From positions 1 to 36,976 of the forward strand of contig NZ_AWFZ01000031.1 in assembly GCF_000463155.2 (NCBI RefSeq): a stretch of 36,976 nt of DNA, written 5' to 3'. Shown here piece after piece: positions 1 to 8,800 of this stretch. A program made the position numbers and the translations under genes. The notes beneath the pieces were generated by a model. The model had not been told where the DNA came from. It did no database searches and saw only the letters and a program-made list of their open reading frames with translations. This DNA is from Siccibacter turicensis LMG 23730 (GTDB taxonomy: Bacteria > Pseudomonadota > Gammaproteobacteria > Enterobacterales > Enterobacteriaceae). How positions within the stretch are numbered: position 1 is the stretch's first letter; each line of letters starts with the position of its first letter.

Positions 1-131
1 CTCAAATTCTTCTTCGGAAAAACGATACCCATCAGGGGCAAAAACAAAAACTTCCTGCCCCATTTTTTTACGATACCCCGCCGTAAATATATAGTTCTCA
101 GCTTTAATATCGAGAACACAAACAGAATCAC
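1..131. repeat. Terminal overlap of a circular sequence (left copy)
   Basis: The first 131 bases are identical to bases 36846-36976. They lie inside virD4, and the reading frame continues correctly across the join, so this is an assembly overlap of a circular molecule, not a biological repeat. The true circle is 36,845 bp. Confidence 0.97.
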
Positions 132-651
132 GATAATTGAGCAGATTAGGGATAACAAAACCCACCCCTTTACCGCTTCGGGTTGGAGCGCCTAACCCTA
201 AAAACTGTTGTCCTGCAAACTTAAGGTATTTACCCTTGTGTCTACCTTTTGCAACTTTACCAATCAGGATCTCAGGATATTCTTCATCAGCATCAAGCAA
301 ACCACTTTCTTTGATTTCTTCATCAGTTATTAATTTTGCATTTCCATGTACATCCGGTTCAGGAAACTCAAAGAAAGCACCAATAATGATAGCAGCCAGA
401 GGAACGATAATTGCCGCTGCAAATACAATTGTACCTAATGATATTGCGGCATGTAACTTTTTATACTCCCATAAAGGCCACGCCTTCATTAAGGTATCGT
501 ATGATAGAAGATTAGTATCTACTTTCGATATAAGCAGAAAAACATAACCGCCTCCATACGCCCCGATCGCGCCGCCAATGCCTAACATTAAGATAGCGAA
601 TATTATAGTAGATATAATATCGGACTTTTTAAGATTCTGCCTTAATTGCAT
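1..651 (-). CDS. virD4: VirD4-type coupling protein, N-terminal part (gene crosses the contig ends)
   Basis: This is the 5' part of a 673-residue coupling protein that continues at 36845 and ends at 35475. The type IV coupling protein is an inner-membrane hexameric ATPase that brings the relaxase-DNA complex to the VirB channel. The ATG at 651 follows a run of eight G, the usual ribosome binding site style here. Two N-terminal membrane segments (about residues 14-40 and 68-92) precede Walker A GAPTRSGKG (154-162, Lys161). An acidic linker lies between them. It follows virB11 at the end of the virB operon. Membrane anchor, P-loop and total length all fit VirD4/TraG, so I regard it as intact. 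Confidence 0.95.
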   Translation of the reverse strand, partial: MQLRQNLKKSDIISTIIFAILMLGIGGAIGAYGGGYVFLLISKVDTNLLSYDTLMKAWPLWEYKKLHAAISLGTIVFAAAIIVPLAAIIIGAFFEFPEPDVHGNAKLITDEEIKESGLLDADEEYPEILIGKVAKGRHKGKYLKFAGQQFLGLGAPTRSGKGVGFVIPNLLNYRDSVCVLDIKAENYIFTAGYRKKMGQEVFVFAPDGYRFSEEEFE

Positions 652-672
652 ACCCCCCCCTTAGTTATCCTG

Positions 673-1734
673 TTAAGCCACCATGCCTAAAAGACGCATA
701 ACAGCTTCATTTTTTTCTTCTGGATTGTAATAGATTTTCGTCATATAAGAACCTTTCCAGAAGGAGATTATATCTATTGTGCTGGCTACAGTATTTGTAA
801 TCAAACCATAATCAAGCGTTGTACCTACCTTAGATTCTTTGATAAGTGATGAAAGTCGGCTATATACAGCAGCAGGGTTATCGTCAGCGTGAGTAGAAGT
901 CAGGCTACCATTATGACCAGTATTCAACATGCCTAAATAGTTCCAGGCTTCATCGCCCCTTAATTCAGTAAGGAAGATGTGATCTGGCTTCATACGCATA
1001 CCAGCTTCAATTAAATCTTTTGCAGTAGCGCCGATCCCCTCACGCTTAAAAAATAAATGAACATGATTAGGATGGTTAGGCAAATCAAGTTCATGTGTAT
1101 CTTCAATCGTTATATAGCGCCTGTTTGCTGGAAAAAGGTCTGCTATAGCTTTCATGAAGGTAGTTTTACCTGACCCCGTAGCACCAACCATAACGTGATT
1201 TAAACGCATCTGGACGCTTTTTTTAAAGAAGCGATCCATATCTTTATCTTTGAGAAAGCCAAGAAGTTCGAGTTGTTCGCCTGTCAAAGCCTTTTCTTTT
1301 ACGTAAGCTCTACCACAAATTTCAAAATCAGAAAGGCGACCACTGTTAATATAGCTGTTTAAATCAAACCTGCTTTTTGACGGTTTGCGAATAGTAAAGG
1401 AAATTGTACCGTCCTCAGCCGCAGGAGGTAAGATTATTTGCCCCCTCTCCCCGTCAGGTAAGGTTACAGAGTGAATAGGTTTCGAAGCATTGTAATCCTG
1501 ATCAATACCGCCAGTATGACTTTTGACGGATAATGATTGAGCAAGCATTTCAAGATTAGAATAATTACAATCTTCATTAACTTGCGACTCCCAACCGTTA
1601 CCACGTTCAAACCAGATTCTTCCAGGCTGGTTTATAGCAACTTCTGTTAAACCGTCATAACCCAAAATCTCCGTTATTCCTGTTTTGGATAACTGATTAC
1701 GGATTACATTGAAATTTCCATAGGATTCATTCAT
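673..1734 (-). CDS. virB11: VirB11 hexameric secretion ATPase
   Basis: This 353-residue protein is the VirB11 traffic ATPase, a cytoplasmic hexamer that works with VirB4 and VirD4 in pilus assembly and substrate transfer. Walker A GATGSGKT lies at residues 184-191, Walker B around HIFLTELRG (252-260), and the family His box GHNGSLTSTHA at 273-283. Length is normal for the family. The ATG at 1734 has an AGAGG site five bases upstream. It lies 76 bases after the virB10 remnant; that gap holds a 12-bp-arm hairpin and an AT palindrome. virD4 begins 21 bases after its stop, so the two are cotranscribed. Confidence 0.96.
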   Translation of the reverse strand: MNESYGNFNVIRNQLSKTGITEILGYDGLTEVAINQPGRIWFERGNGWESQVNEDCNYSNLEMLAQSLSVKSHTGGIDQDYNASKPIHSVTLPDGERGQIILPPAAEDGTISFTIRKPSKSRFDLNSYINSGRLSDFEICGRAYVKEKALTGEQLELLGFLKDKDMDRFFKKSVQMRLNHVMVGATGSGKTTFMKAIADLFPANRRYITIEDTHELDLPNHPNHVHLFFKREGIGATAKDLIEAGMRMKPDHIFLTELRGDEAWNYLGMLNTGHNGSLTSTHADDNPAAVYSRLSSLIKESKVGTTLDYGLITNTVASTIDIISFWKGSYMTKIYYNPEEKNEAVMRLLGMVA

Positions 1735-1747
1735 TAAAACCTCTGAA

Positions 1748-1762
1748 TTATATTAAATATAA
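1748..1762. promoter_or_regulatory. AT palindrome TTATATTAAATATAA in the virB11 leader
   Basis: A 15-bp palindrome of a type seen at about ten gene borders on this plasmid. It lies between the virB10 remnant and virB11 and touches a hairpin. Binding partner unknown. Confidence 0.5.
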
Positions 1763-1786
1763 GTGAAGGGAACCCCCTTCACTTAT
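1759..1786 (-). other. Hairpin between virB10 and virB11
   Basis: Perfect 12-bp inverted repeat (ATAAGTGAAGGG with CCCTTCACTTAT) and a 4-base loop. There is no U run on the transcribed strand, so RNA processing or attenuation is likelier than full termination. Confidence 0.6.
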
Positions 1787-1810
1787 CATTTATTTATGCG
1801 TCACCCGTTA

Positions 1811-3036
1811 TCAATGGAGTTCGTAAACATTATTGAAATAAGTATCACGCGGTACGATGATTGAAATCAATTCACCTTGATTAATATATGCCGTAGGTGG
1901 AATATTAATAGAGTTTTCAAGCGCGATACTTGCCATGTTACTGGCGGCATCTTCGGTATTATCAACTTTAATGCTGTTATTATTGTTATTATCACTGATT
2001 TTGTTTGCTGCCGTTGCCAGCGCATCATCAATGAAGCTAAGCATAATTGCATTACCAAAACGCTGCCAGAAGTGCAAATCAACCCATGCCGGAATACCCG
2101 CCGCCCCAAGACCATCAACACCAAGAGCATCAATACGAACGCGAATACCTTTAGGTGTTTCGGCTGTTGTCCAGTTTACGAATACTCGCGCCTGACCTTG
2201 AACAAGGGCGTTCTGCTGTTCACCAAAGAATTTAGTCCCCGCCTCAAGCAATAATGTATTTCCATCGTTTGAGTAGATATTTTTGGTTAACTGGCAATTG
2301 GCAACCCCTGATAAGTGGTAACGATCTTTGTTTTAAGCACACAAGGTAAGACTGTACCCATGCCTAACAGCAAACTACGGTCTTTCAGAATGGAAGCCTG
2401 TCCATTGGCGTAAGTACCACCTTCCAGCGCCTTATTTAAGCCCCCTCCCGCGCTTTGTGAGGCCGTACCACCATTAGCAGTACCTTTGTCCTCGCTACCT
2501 GCGTACACCAAGCCTTTACCCTGTAGCTTTCGTTCCTGCGGCGTTGGCGGGGCATCGTTATTACCACCGTTCCCGCCAGCTCGTGAAGTGTTGTTGTTTG
2601 CGCTGCCGTTACCTAATTTACCCTGGGCTTGTAATTGAGCCATTAGCGCATCTTGTTTAGCTTTTTCTTCTGCTAGGCGTTTTGCTTCTGCTGCTTTACG
2701 TTCTTCTTCTGCGGCTTTTTCTTCTGCCGATTTACGCTCAGCAATGGTATTCATCAGCTTATCCACGCCCCTGTTCCCAGTATCGCTACCTACACTTTTT
2801 TCAAGTGTCGGATCAACCGGCTTACCCGCTTCTTCTGTATCAACTTTATGGAAAGCTCGCCAGACAAAGGCACCTGCCACCGCGAGGATTAGAACAATAG
2901 CCCCCCCAAATATGAGAATGTCTTTCAGATAACCCTTTGAGGCTTTCTTACCGCGCTGGCCTTGTAAGTCTACCGTTGCGCGATCATCATCAATAGAAGG
3001 GATAGCACCGATTTCATCTTTCTGATTATCATTCAT
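1811..3036 (-). pseudogene. virB10: VirB10, split by a single-base frameshift
   Basis: VirB10 links the inner and outer membranes and its C-terminal domain forms part of the outer-membrane pore. The 5' part (3036 down to 2287, 249 residues) has a short cytoplasmic N-terminus, a membrane helix at about residues 40-60, a charged Glu/Ala/Lys helix and a Gly/Asn-rich linker. It stops just after the peptide VTTYQGLP. The missing C-terminal domain is intact in the next frame and runs to 1811, with the expected continuation CQLTKNIYSNDG just before LLLEAGTKFFGEQQ. Adding one base near 2295 (reading CCAAATTGC for CCAATTGC) restores a protein of about 408 residues, normal for the family. The start overlaps the virB9 stop by 8 bases. 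It may be a true mutation or an assembly error. I see no convincing slippery site. Confidence 0.9.
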
Positions 3037-3817
3037 CAGATTTAATCTCCCTAGTCATGCCATTGGTAGTACCACTACGATTAGACGGCATTGCCTTAAT
3101 CGTATCTGACCGAACCGCTACAACTTTCTTACCGAGACGAATTACAAACTCAGGGTTAGTTTCCTGTACAACAATAATATTATTATTCTCGCTATCAGGA
3201 TTCCCATTCACTAGCATTTCTTCACCATCGCCAGCAACACGGTAAATCATTGGAAGATCGCTTGAAGGATTAAATTTAAAGCATGTAAAGCGCCCATCAT
3301 CCCATACTTCATACGGTGCAAAAGACTCTTTACCCTGCAACTGATAATTCCAGTTCGCATTGTAAGCGCCATTAGATTGACAAGGCGGCCTTTTAAATAC
3401 TGTCGCGTTTGCTGCACTGTATTTTTTAGGATATTTAAATCTAACCATCCATGAAGGATTACCCTTTACAGACTGTAAAAAGAAAACATAAGTTCGCTTA
3501 TTTGATACTAACGTAACATTCGTATCAGGTTGTTCAGCGATTGGTCTGATAAAAATATTATTCCCTCGTACAGAAACATCCCAAGCATCAGGATCACCAA
3601 ACCCCATCCCTGCCTGATCATCAGTTATAAATTCACCATCCTGTAACTTAATGAGTGTTGATGTTCCGGCTTTAACCCTAACGAGAACAGCATCATCAGG
3701 ATTATAAGTAGCTTCCTGAATGCGAGCGTCATAGCTCGTCGGCTGCGGCACATTCAAGGCGTTCGCAACGCCTGGTAAAGTTGCCGCTATGCACCCAGCT
3801 AAAAGAATCTTTTTCAT
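3029..3817 (-). CDS. virB9: VirB9 outer-membrane core complex protein
   Basis: A 262-residue periplasmic protein with a clear signal peptide (cleavage after about residue 20, in VANA). VirB9 forms the outer-membrane core complex with VirB7 and VirB10. The N-terminal domain carries VLVRVKAGTSTLIKLQDGE, and the C-terminal beta domain ends with EFVIRLGKKVVAVRS. The ATG at 3817 follows a long G run. The start of virB10 overlaps its stop, implying translational coupling. Position between virB8 and virB10 is canonical. Confidence 0.94.
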   Translation of the reverse strand: MKKILLAGCIAATLPGVANALNVPQPTSYDARIQEATYNPDDAVLVRVKAGTSTLIKLQDGEFITDDQAGMGFGDPDAWDVSVRGNNIFIRPIAEQPDTNVTLVSNKRTYVFFLQSVKGNPSWMVRFKYPKKYSAANATVFKRPPCQSNGAYNANWNYQLQGKESFAPYEVWDDGRFTCFKFNPSSDLPMIYRVAGDGEEMLVNGNPDSENNNIIVVQETNPEFVIRLGKKVVAVRSDTIKAMPSNRSGTTNGMTREIKSDE

Positions 3818-3838
3818 TAACCCCCCCCTCGCCTTTCT

Positions 3839-4630
3839 TTATTTTTGTGATTCTTGATCGACACGATAACTAGTCACATTAAAACCAAGTGGATTATTAA
3901 TATAATCATCATCGGTTCTTAATTTATGCTCATAGTCAAAAGTAATCGTGGCTTGCCAGTGCGTAATCGGATAGCCAGGAATCGGCTTACCAGCCCCATC
4001 AGTAACCGCTTTATAAAATCGCACGGTTCCAACACCTTTGTTGCTGTCTACAATCGGCTTAGAAGTAATACCAACTTTCATTACTTTATCTTTAGCCAAC
4101 AAAACAAGCGGTGAGTTAGGGCTTTCAACTATGAAGCGCCTCATTGACTCATAAACGCTAGGTGTAGAACGTAGTTTAACCTGGTCAAGACTGTTTTGAA
4201 TTGAGTTCCAGTCATAAGACTCACGCTCTACAACAAAGTTAGCGAGGTTTGAAGCATCAATCAGGCTTTGATAAGTAAGTTTGATTTTATCGTCACCTAC
4301 TGCTGAAACGATATTTACCTGACCTGTAACCTGATCTACTTCTGCGATATATGGTTTCACCTCTTTCAAAGGTGTCAGAAAAGCAAGAGCAACAGCCATT
4401 GCACCCGCCGCAACGACACCGATTCCACCAAAACCAAAACCAATCCACATCATACGTCGCTGTTCTGAAACTCTATCGCGCTGAAACCCTGCAATAGCGC
4501 TTAAATGTACGCTTTTATCAGCGTCAAGTTGCTTTCTTTCTGGAGCGGTTAGTTCGGCCATTTTTTTATTTTTATCGTAAATTTCGGCGCGTTCTTGTTC
4601 GTTGAGCTTTTTTGGATTGCGTTTAAACAT
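3839..4630 (-). CDS. virB8: VirB8 inner-membrane assembly factor
   Basis: A 263-residue bitopic membrane protein that helps assemble the T4SS. The cytoplasmic N-terminus is charged (residues 1-59), one membrane helix spans 61-86, and a periplasmic domain follows. It contains the family-like segments NFVVERESYDWNSIQ and, near the end, ATITFDYE, GFNVTSYRVDQE. Start ATG at 4630 is two bases after the virB7 stop, with the GGGGG binding site inside the end of virB7. Normal length, no defect seen. Confidence 0.95.
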   Translation of the reverse strand: MFKRNPKKLNEQERAEIYDKNKKMAELTAPERKQLDADKSVHLSAIAGFQRDRVSEQRRMMWIGFGFGGIGVVAAGAMAVALAFLTPLKEVKPYIAEVDQVTGQVNIVSAVGDDKIKLTYQSLIDASNLANFVVERESYDWNSIQNSLDQVKLRSTPSVYESMRRFIVESPNSPLVLLAKDKVMKVGITSKPIVDSNKGVGTVRFYKAVTDGAGKPIPGYPITHWQATITFDYEHKLRTDDDYINNPLGFNVTSYRVDQESQK

Positions 4631-4631
4631 T

Positions 4632-4805
4632 TTATTTCCCCCTCTCTTGCTCAGCTTTTATTTTTTTTAACTGCGCTTGTGCGGCTGGAACGTGGGTATT
4701 CATTTGCACCCACTTACCCTTTGGTTTTGTTGGTTGAGGTGGATTAACTGAACACGCTGATAGAGTCATAAAACCCACAACTATCAAAACTAGCTTCAAT
4801 GGCAT
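4632..4805 (-). CDS. virB7: VirB7-type lipoprotein
   Basis: A 57-residue lipoprotein. The signal sequence ends in the lipobox LSAC with Cys18 as the lipidation site, followed by a Pro/Lys-rich stretch (NPPQPTKPKGKW). VirB7 proteins anchor VirB9 to the outer membrane and are always this short. The ATG at 4805 follows GGGGGTATT. It sits exactly where virB7 belongs, between virB5 and virB8. The C-terminal Ala/Gln/Lys helix is unremarkable. Called from lipobox, size and place, since the family diverges strongly. Confidence 0.85.
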   Translation of the reverse strand: MPLKLVLIVVGFMTLSACSVNPPQPTKPKGKWVQMNTHVPAAQAQLKKIKAEQERGK

Positions 4806-4819
4806 AATACCCCCTTAGT

Positions 4820-4841
4820 AACAAGCCCTTTCGGGCTTGTT
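4820..4841 (-). other. Intercistronic hairpin virB5-virB7
   Basis: AACAAGCCC pairs perfectly with GGGCTTGTT around a TTTC loop. No U run follows in the transcribed direction, so it is more likely a stability or processing element than a terminator. Confidence 0.6.
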
Positions 4842-4854
4842 ATATTTAGTATAA
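4840..4854. promoter_or_regulatory. AT palindrome at the end of virB5
   Basis: TTATATTTAGTATAA, one base off the consensus of the plasmid-wide AT palindrome. It touches the virB5 stop codon and the intercistronic hairpin. Confidence 0.4.
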
Positions 4855-5529
4855 TTATTTATCAACGCTAAATTCTTCTTTAAACTCAGCGCGGCGTGAT
4901 GCTTGAGCAATTTTAAAGTTTGCATCAAAGTTAGCTTTTGCTAAGTCAAGCTTAGTTTTCTCATTGAGAAGATTATTTGACTCAGTGTTAATTGCGTTTT
5001 GATAATCCGCTTTTTCTTGCGGCGTAGCGGCTTGCTCAAGCTTTTTGGAAAGATTGGAAATATGATCACTGCGTTTAACAGCCGTATTATAAGCAGTTTG
5101 CATATTATTTAATTCAGTCAACATACTATCATATGCTTTCTGAACTTCGGAATCAGAAGAAGTGAGTTTGTACTTCTCCCTCAACTCACCAATATTATCC
5201 GCAGCATCTAATAAAGAATCAGCCGTTCTTTTATTTGGAAGATAGCTACTTAATGTTGGGTCGTCCAGTAAGTCGTTTACATCAAAGTTAGTTACCCCTT
5301 CATATAGGCGCTTACCTTCCGCTATCGTCTGGTCATGCAAGCTTTTAGCTTGCTTATACTGCTCGACAAGCTGATCATACTGCTGTTTCGCTGCCTGTAA
5401 CTGTTGAAGCATATTAGTTGCACTTGCCGCATCAAATACAGGAATACCCGTAGCAAATGTTGGCGGTGAAACCAGTATGCTATTCACTGTTAAGGCACTT
5501 AACAGCATAAAGGATTTTTTATTCAGCAT
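4855..5529 (-). CDS. virB5: VirB5 minor pilin
   Basis: A 224-residue exported protein. The start chosen is the ATG at 5529, which overlaps the virB4 stop by 11 bases. It gives a proper signal peptide (KKSFMLLSALTVNSILVSP, then ATG-IPVFDA after cleavage). A second ATG at 5535 is also possible. Upstream in-frame codons are only virB4 read in another frame. The mature protein is largely alpha-helical, with the family-typical start IPVFDAASATNMLQQLQAAKQQYDQ (given here in part), Gln/Lys-rich coiled coil, and a C-terminal helix. VirB5 sits at the pilus tip and affects host-cell contact. Its entry exclusion counterpart may be the eexN-like gene at 14953. Confidence 0.9.
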   Translation of the reverse strand: MLNKKSFMLLSALTVNSILVSPPTFATGIPVFDAASATNMLQQLQAAKQQYDQLVEQYKQAKSLHDQTIAEGKRLYEGVTNFDVNDLLDDPTLSSYLPNKRTADSLLDAADNIGELREKYKLTSSDSEVQKAYDSMLTELNNMQTAYNTAVKRSDHISNLSKKLEQAATPQEKADYQNAINTESNNLLNEKTKLDLAKANFDANFKIAQASRRAEFKEEFSVDK

Positions 5530-8044
5530 CCTCATACTCAGTATCCTCATATTCAATACCTTCTTCTTCATCATCATGCTCAGCCTTACGTAACTTATGG
5601 TTACGTGCATTTTCTTGAATAAAGATTGGTATCCAGTCATTAGGATCGCTGGAACCAATCCGCTTGATGATTTCCTCAGCAGCTTGTACGCCATATTTAT
5701 CGCCAGATAAAACAGGCAGGAATTCATCAAATCCATGTAAATCCATAGTACCAAAAACGCTCGTATTGGATTTCTTAATTAGGAAGGTACGGCTTGTCTT
5801 CGCAAGAGATTTAAGCTTTCTGAATTCCTTTCGTGTTATCCCGATTTCCTTATAATGCTGCCATTTCGCATTAGGGTTAGGTAACAGTACGCGAATTGTC
5901 GTTTGCTCATTGATCTCATTGAATATAGCGCAGTTGATAGCATCTACTGGCTGTTGAGAGATAAGCCAGCACATTTCATAATCCATACGCCCCGCTTTGA
6001 GCGATTGTTTTAACTGCTCTTGAGTAAGCGGGAAGTTGGCTGGCATCCAGAATTCTTCACAAGAAAATATTGTCCAGCGGCCTTTCTTGCGCGGGTTTAT
6101 CTTCATTAAATCTTTATAAAAGAATAAAACCGCTAAAAGAATTTCAGCCGCAGGGTGAGGTTTACCATTAGGCTGTTTTTTCAGGATTACTGTACTGTCG
6201 AACGCCACCCTATCAAACAGCAATGGATCAAACTTATTTTCAGGACTATCAACCGCCCAGGCATAACGTCCCATCCTTCCGCCGTTCGCGTAGGCGGAAA
6301 ACTCCATAAGGCGATTACGTAAAGGCGATGCAGCAATCATTTCAAGCACGTTACTAAAGCGCCGTCCTTCTCGTGGCAACTCCATTACCGCATCTACAGC
6401 CCTGACGATTTTAGCGCTGTCACCATCATCAAGCCCTCCCTCACTATTTGCGCCTATACGTTCTACCCAGGAGTAGCAGAACTGGCGTATACGCTCCTTA
6501 ATTTGTTCGGCAAAGGCTTGATCAACTATACCGTTATCATCCGTTGCCATTTTTATTTCATCTAACTGGAAAGGGTTCAGGCCAGTAAACTCACCTTCCC
6601 TCAGAACGAAGTATTGCGCACCCAACATCATCATGGGTAATCGCATCGACTGCTTAAAGTCAATGCCGAATAACATCGGATTAAAGCGCTCAACGAAGGA
6701 TGTTAAAGACGCCTGCAATGTTGTTTTACCTGTACCTGTTTGACCTAAAAAGATACCGTGCCCTGATTCTGGCTCACCTACTACATCTTTAGCAGGATCA
6801 CTATCAGTCGTTGAAAGGTAATGAATCCCGCCCTGTAACGTTTCTACAGGCATCATTGCCGTTCCATCCCCCATAGGGTTGCCAGTACGCTTACCTACCG
6901 AGAAATTATGTAGAGAGAACTGGTCAGCCAGGGTAGAAGTAGAACGAACGGTATTGAGCGGTCTTTTCTTAGCATCAGGAAGTGAACTTATAAAAACATC
7001 CTCTTGTTCATCCGTGGCACGAAGCAGCACATATCCCGCAGCGCTAAAGCCGGATTCAACAAGAATTGCATTATCATAAGCCTCTTTAGCGGTTTTACCA
7101 TAAACCGAAACAACACCATGATAATCACCAAGAAACACTTCACCGTTTTGAACAAGGTTTTTAATTGAGTTGAGCGCTGTACCTTCTTCATCAATTGCGG
7201 CATTTGTGGAATTGATTTTATTCGCTTGCCCGTCAATGATCGATATAGCTGTTAACTGACGAGTATAAATATAAGATTGGGCAAATGTTAATTCGCAAGG
7301 AATTGATAGAATAAAATCAAGCGCACCAGGCTTAATCTTTGCAGGGAATGAACGAAGGGTATAAGAAACACAATATTTATCTTGAGCATCATTTGCATTA
7401 CGGATAAGGCTTATATCGTAACCAAAAATGCGCTCACTATTCCCAACTACTTTGTAGATAGGATCTTCTACAAGCGGCACTTTAAAATCATGATGATTAA
7501 TGAGCCATGAAAGGAAATTCGCAGACTCATTCATATACCCATCGTTTTGCAGTACCGATAACCCAAATGGGCCACAAATTTTTTCCGACATTTTAATGAC
7601 GGAATCAAGTTTTTTTATCCCATCTTCAATTGAAGACTGACCGTAATTATAAATCAGCGTGATGTAGTATACAGATTCATAGTACCTGCCACCTGTATTA
7701 AACCGCTCCATGTATTTATCAACAAACTTCTGAATAAAAACATTGTTCGATTTATAAACATCATTAACAAGGATTTCACGCTTGTCTATGTAAGTCCATA
7801 AACCAAGCTGACCAGCCATATCTTTACCAATACTGACCAGGTATGTTCTAAACAAATTATAGTTACTATAAAGTTCAGAATCATCAGCCAGCTCATATGG
7901 ATAACCCGCTATTTTAACCGTAGCCATTAGCTTGTTATCCCCAATCATTGAGATTGAGTCAGTCACAGGATAACGATAGTGGGGAATTTTTCCTTCAAGA
8001 GCTTTCTTGTTAATGCTTCGCGCGTTTGATTTGTTCGTAGACAT
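5519..8044 (-). CDS. virB4: VirB4 secretion ATPase
   Basis: The largest T4SS ATPase, 841 residues from the ATG at 8044. It powers pilus biogenesis at the inner membrane. Walker A GQTGTGKTT lies near residue 432, after GHGIFL, and a Walker B-like WTIFSCEEFW near 660. The N-terminal CagE/TrbE-type domain includes YRYPVTDSISMI and GLWTYIDKRE. A GGGGGG run precedes two adjacent ATG codons (8047 and 8044); the second has better spacing. The first 35 bases overlap virB3. The C-terminus is very acidic (EEEGIEYEDTEYEDAE), and the bases coding it contain the virB5 start. Confidence 0.97.
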   Translation of the reverse strand: MSTNKSNARSINKKALEGKIPHYRYPVTDSISMIGDNKLMATVKIAGYPYELADDSELYSNYNLFRTYLVSIGKDMAGQLGLWTYIDKREILVNDVYKSNNVFIQKFVDKYMERFNTGGRYYESVYYITLIYNYGQSSIEDGIKKLDSVIKMSEKICGPFGLSVLQNDGYMNESANFLSWLINHHDFKVPLVEDPIYKVVGNSERIFGYDISLIRNANDAQDKYCVSYTLRSFPAKIKPGALDFILSIPCELTFAQSYIYTRQLTAISIIDGQANKINSTNAAIDEEGTALNSIKNLVQNGEVFLGDYHGVVSVYGKTAKEAYDNAILVESGFSAAGYVLLRATDEQEDVFISSLPDAKKRPLNTVRSTSTLADQFSLHNFSVGKRTGNPMGDGTAMMPVETLQGGIHYLSTTDSDPAKDVVGEPESGHGIFLGQTGTGKTTLQASLTSFVERFNPMLFGIDFKQSMRLPMMMLGAQYFVLREGEFTGLNPFQLDEIKMATDDNGIVDQAFAEQIKERIRQFCYSWVERIGANSEGGLDDGDSAKIVRAVDAVMELPREGRRFSNVLEMIAASPLRNRLMEFSAYANGGRMGRYAWAVDSPENKFDPLLFDRVAFDSTVILKKQPNGKPHPAAEILLAVLFFYKDLMKINPRKKGRWTIFSCEEFWMPANFPLTQEQLKQSLKAGRMDYEMCWLISQQPVDAINCAIFNEINEQTTIRVLLPNPNAKWQHYKEIGITRKEFRKLKSLAKTSRTFLIKKSNTSVFGTMDLHGFDEFLPVLSGDKYGVQAAEEIIKRIGSSDPNDWIPIFIQENARNHKLRKAEHDDEEEGIEYEDTEYEDAE

Positions 8045-8408
8045 CATTCCCCCCATTTTCATCACCTAGTGACGGGGATAACTTATAAAGTCCACCGCCA
8101 TTAAGAATCCTACGGAACTTCCCAGCTACTTTAAGCTGAAAAACTCTTAAAGCATCGAGGCTATTGATACAAATAAACTTAATGATGAAGAAAGCTAAAA
8201 TCGTTGGAAGCGCAAACAACACGCCCAAAAGACTGTTTGTTGCAATAAAACCTATTACAGCAAGCAGCATTGATGAACCAAGTAAAGAAACACCCCATAC
8301 AAGAGGAACGCCCCCCATATTAGGAATCATATTCAATACATTAAGCGTTAGATGTTGGGTATTAATCGTTTCTTCTTCTTCAAGTTCAACATCATCATCT
8401 TCGGCCAT
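8010..8408 (-). CDS. virB3: VirB3 inner-membrane protein
   Basis: A 132-residue protein with an acidic N-terminus, then two hydrophobic helices around residues 32-85 (GGVPLVWGVSLLG and LFALPTILAFFIIKFICI). VirB3 is a small inner-membrane partner of VirB4 and pilin. It is somewhat longer than the usual 90-105 residues, with extra residues at both ends. The ATG at 8408 follows GGGGGTTATT. Its 3' end overlaps virB4, consistent with the tight VirB3-VirB4 pairing, which is even a fusion in some systems. Confidence 0.88.
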   Translation of the reverse strand: MAEDDDVELEEEETINTQHLTLNVLNMIPNMGGVPLVWGVSLLGSSMLLAVIGFIATNSLLGVLFALPTILAFFIIKFICINSLDALRVFQLKVAGKFRRILNGGGLYKLSPSLGDENGGNDVYEQIKRAKH

Positions 8409-8431
8409 AATAACCCCCTAGTTATTTGATT

Positions 8432-8449
8432 AGGCCGCTTGCGCGGCCT
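8432..8449 (-). other. Hairpin between virB2 and virB3
   Basis: AGGCCGC pairs with GCGGCCT around TTGC. A hairpin just after the pilin gene is common and often stabilises pilin mRNA or reduces downstream reading. There is no U tract directly after it. Confidence 0.6.
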
Positions 8450-8468
8450 TCGTCAGCATGTTTTTTTA

Positions 8469-8786
8469 TTAGTTGCCGCCGAGATCCCAGAACCAAACAG
8501 CAAGCGCTGGCAGACCCGCAACGACAGCACAAGTAACCATTGCCATAAACAAATCGTTCCAGCCAATTTTATTGATTTTAAGCATAAAACCTTTAATCAA
8601 AAGATATACCGCCGCACCTGCACCAAGCAGAGAGTAAATTGCGGTCTGCGCGGTTGAGATCCCACCTTCCGCACCACTAATACCACCCGCAGCAAACGCG
8701 CTCATAGGCGTAGATGCCATGACACTAGCGAAGAAAGAAAAAGCCAGAACCTTTACCTTTAACAGAAAGTTTTTAGTTTTTTGCAT
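8469..8786 (-). CDS. virB2: VirB2 major pilin
   Basis: A 105-residue pilin precursor. A long signal sequence ends near residue 32 at SAFA-AGG. The mature part of about 73 residues has two membrane helices (about 46-66 and 79-98) joined by a short basic loop (KINKIGWND), the classic VirB2/TrbC layout. It polymerises into the conjugative pilus. The GGGG site lies upstream of the ATG at 8786. A hairpin follows the stop. Confidence 0.93.
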   Translation of the reverse strand: MQKTKNFLLKVKVLAFSFFASVMASTPMSAFAAGGISGAEGGISTAQTAIYSLLGAGAAVYLLIKGFMLKINKIGWNDLFMAMVTCAVVAGLPALAVWFWDLGGN

Positions 8787-8800
8787 TTTAAATACCCCTT

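Noticed and set aside
137-547. Rightward 136-codon open frame
   Set aside because: It is antisense to virD4, whose product has membrane helices and Walker A over the same bases. It has no ribosome site.
1867-2254. Several open frames on both strands within the virB10 region
   Set aside because: They are low-complexity shadows of the VirB10 C-terminal domain.
2287-2300. Programmed frameshift in virB10
   Set aside because: There is no heptameric slippery sequence, and the stop follows CCAATTGCCAGT. A mutation or sequence error explains it better.
5530-5754. Upstream start for VirB5 giving 299 residues
   Set aside because: The extra 75 residues are virB4 coding sequence in another frame and would bury the signal peptide.
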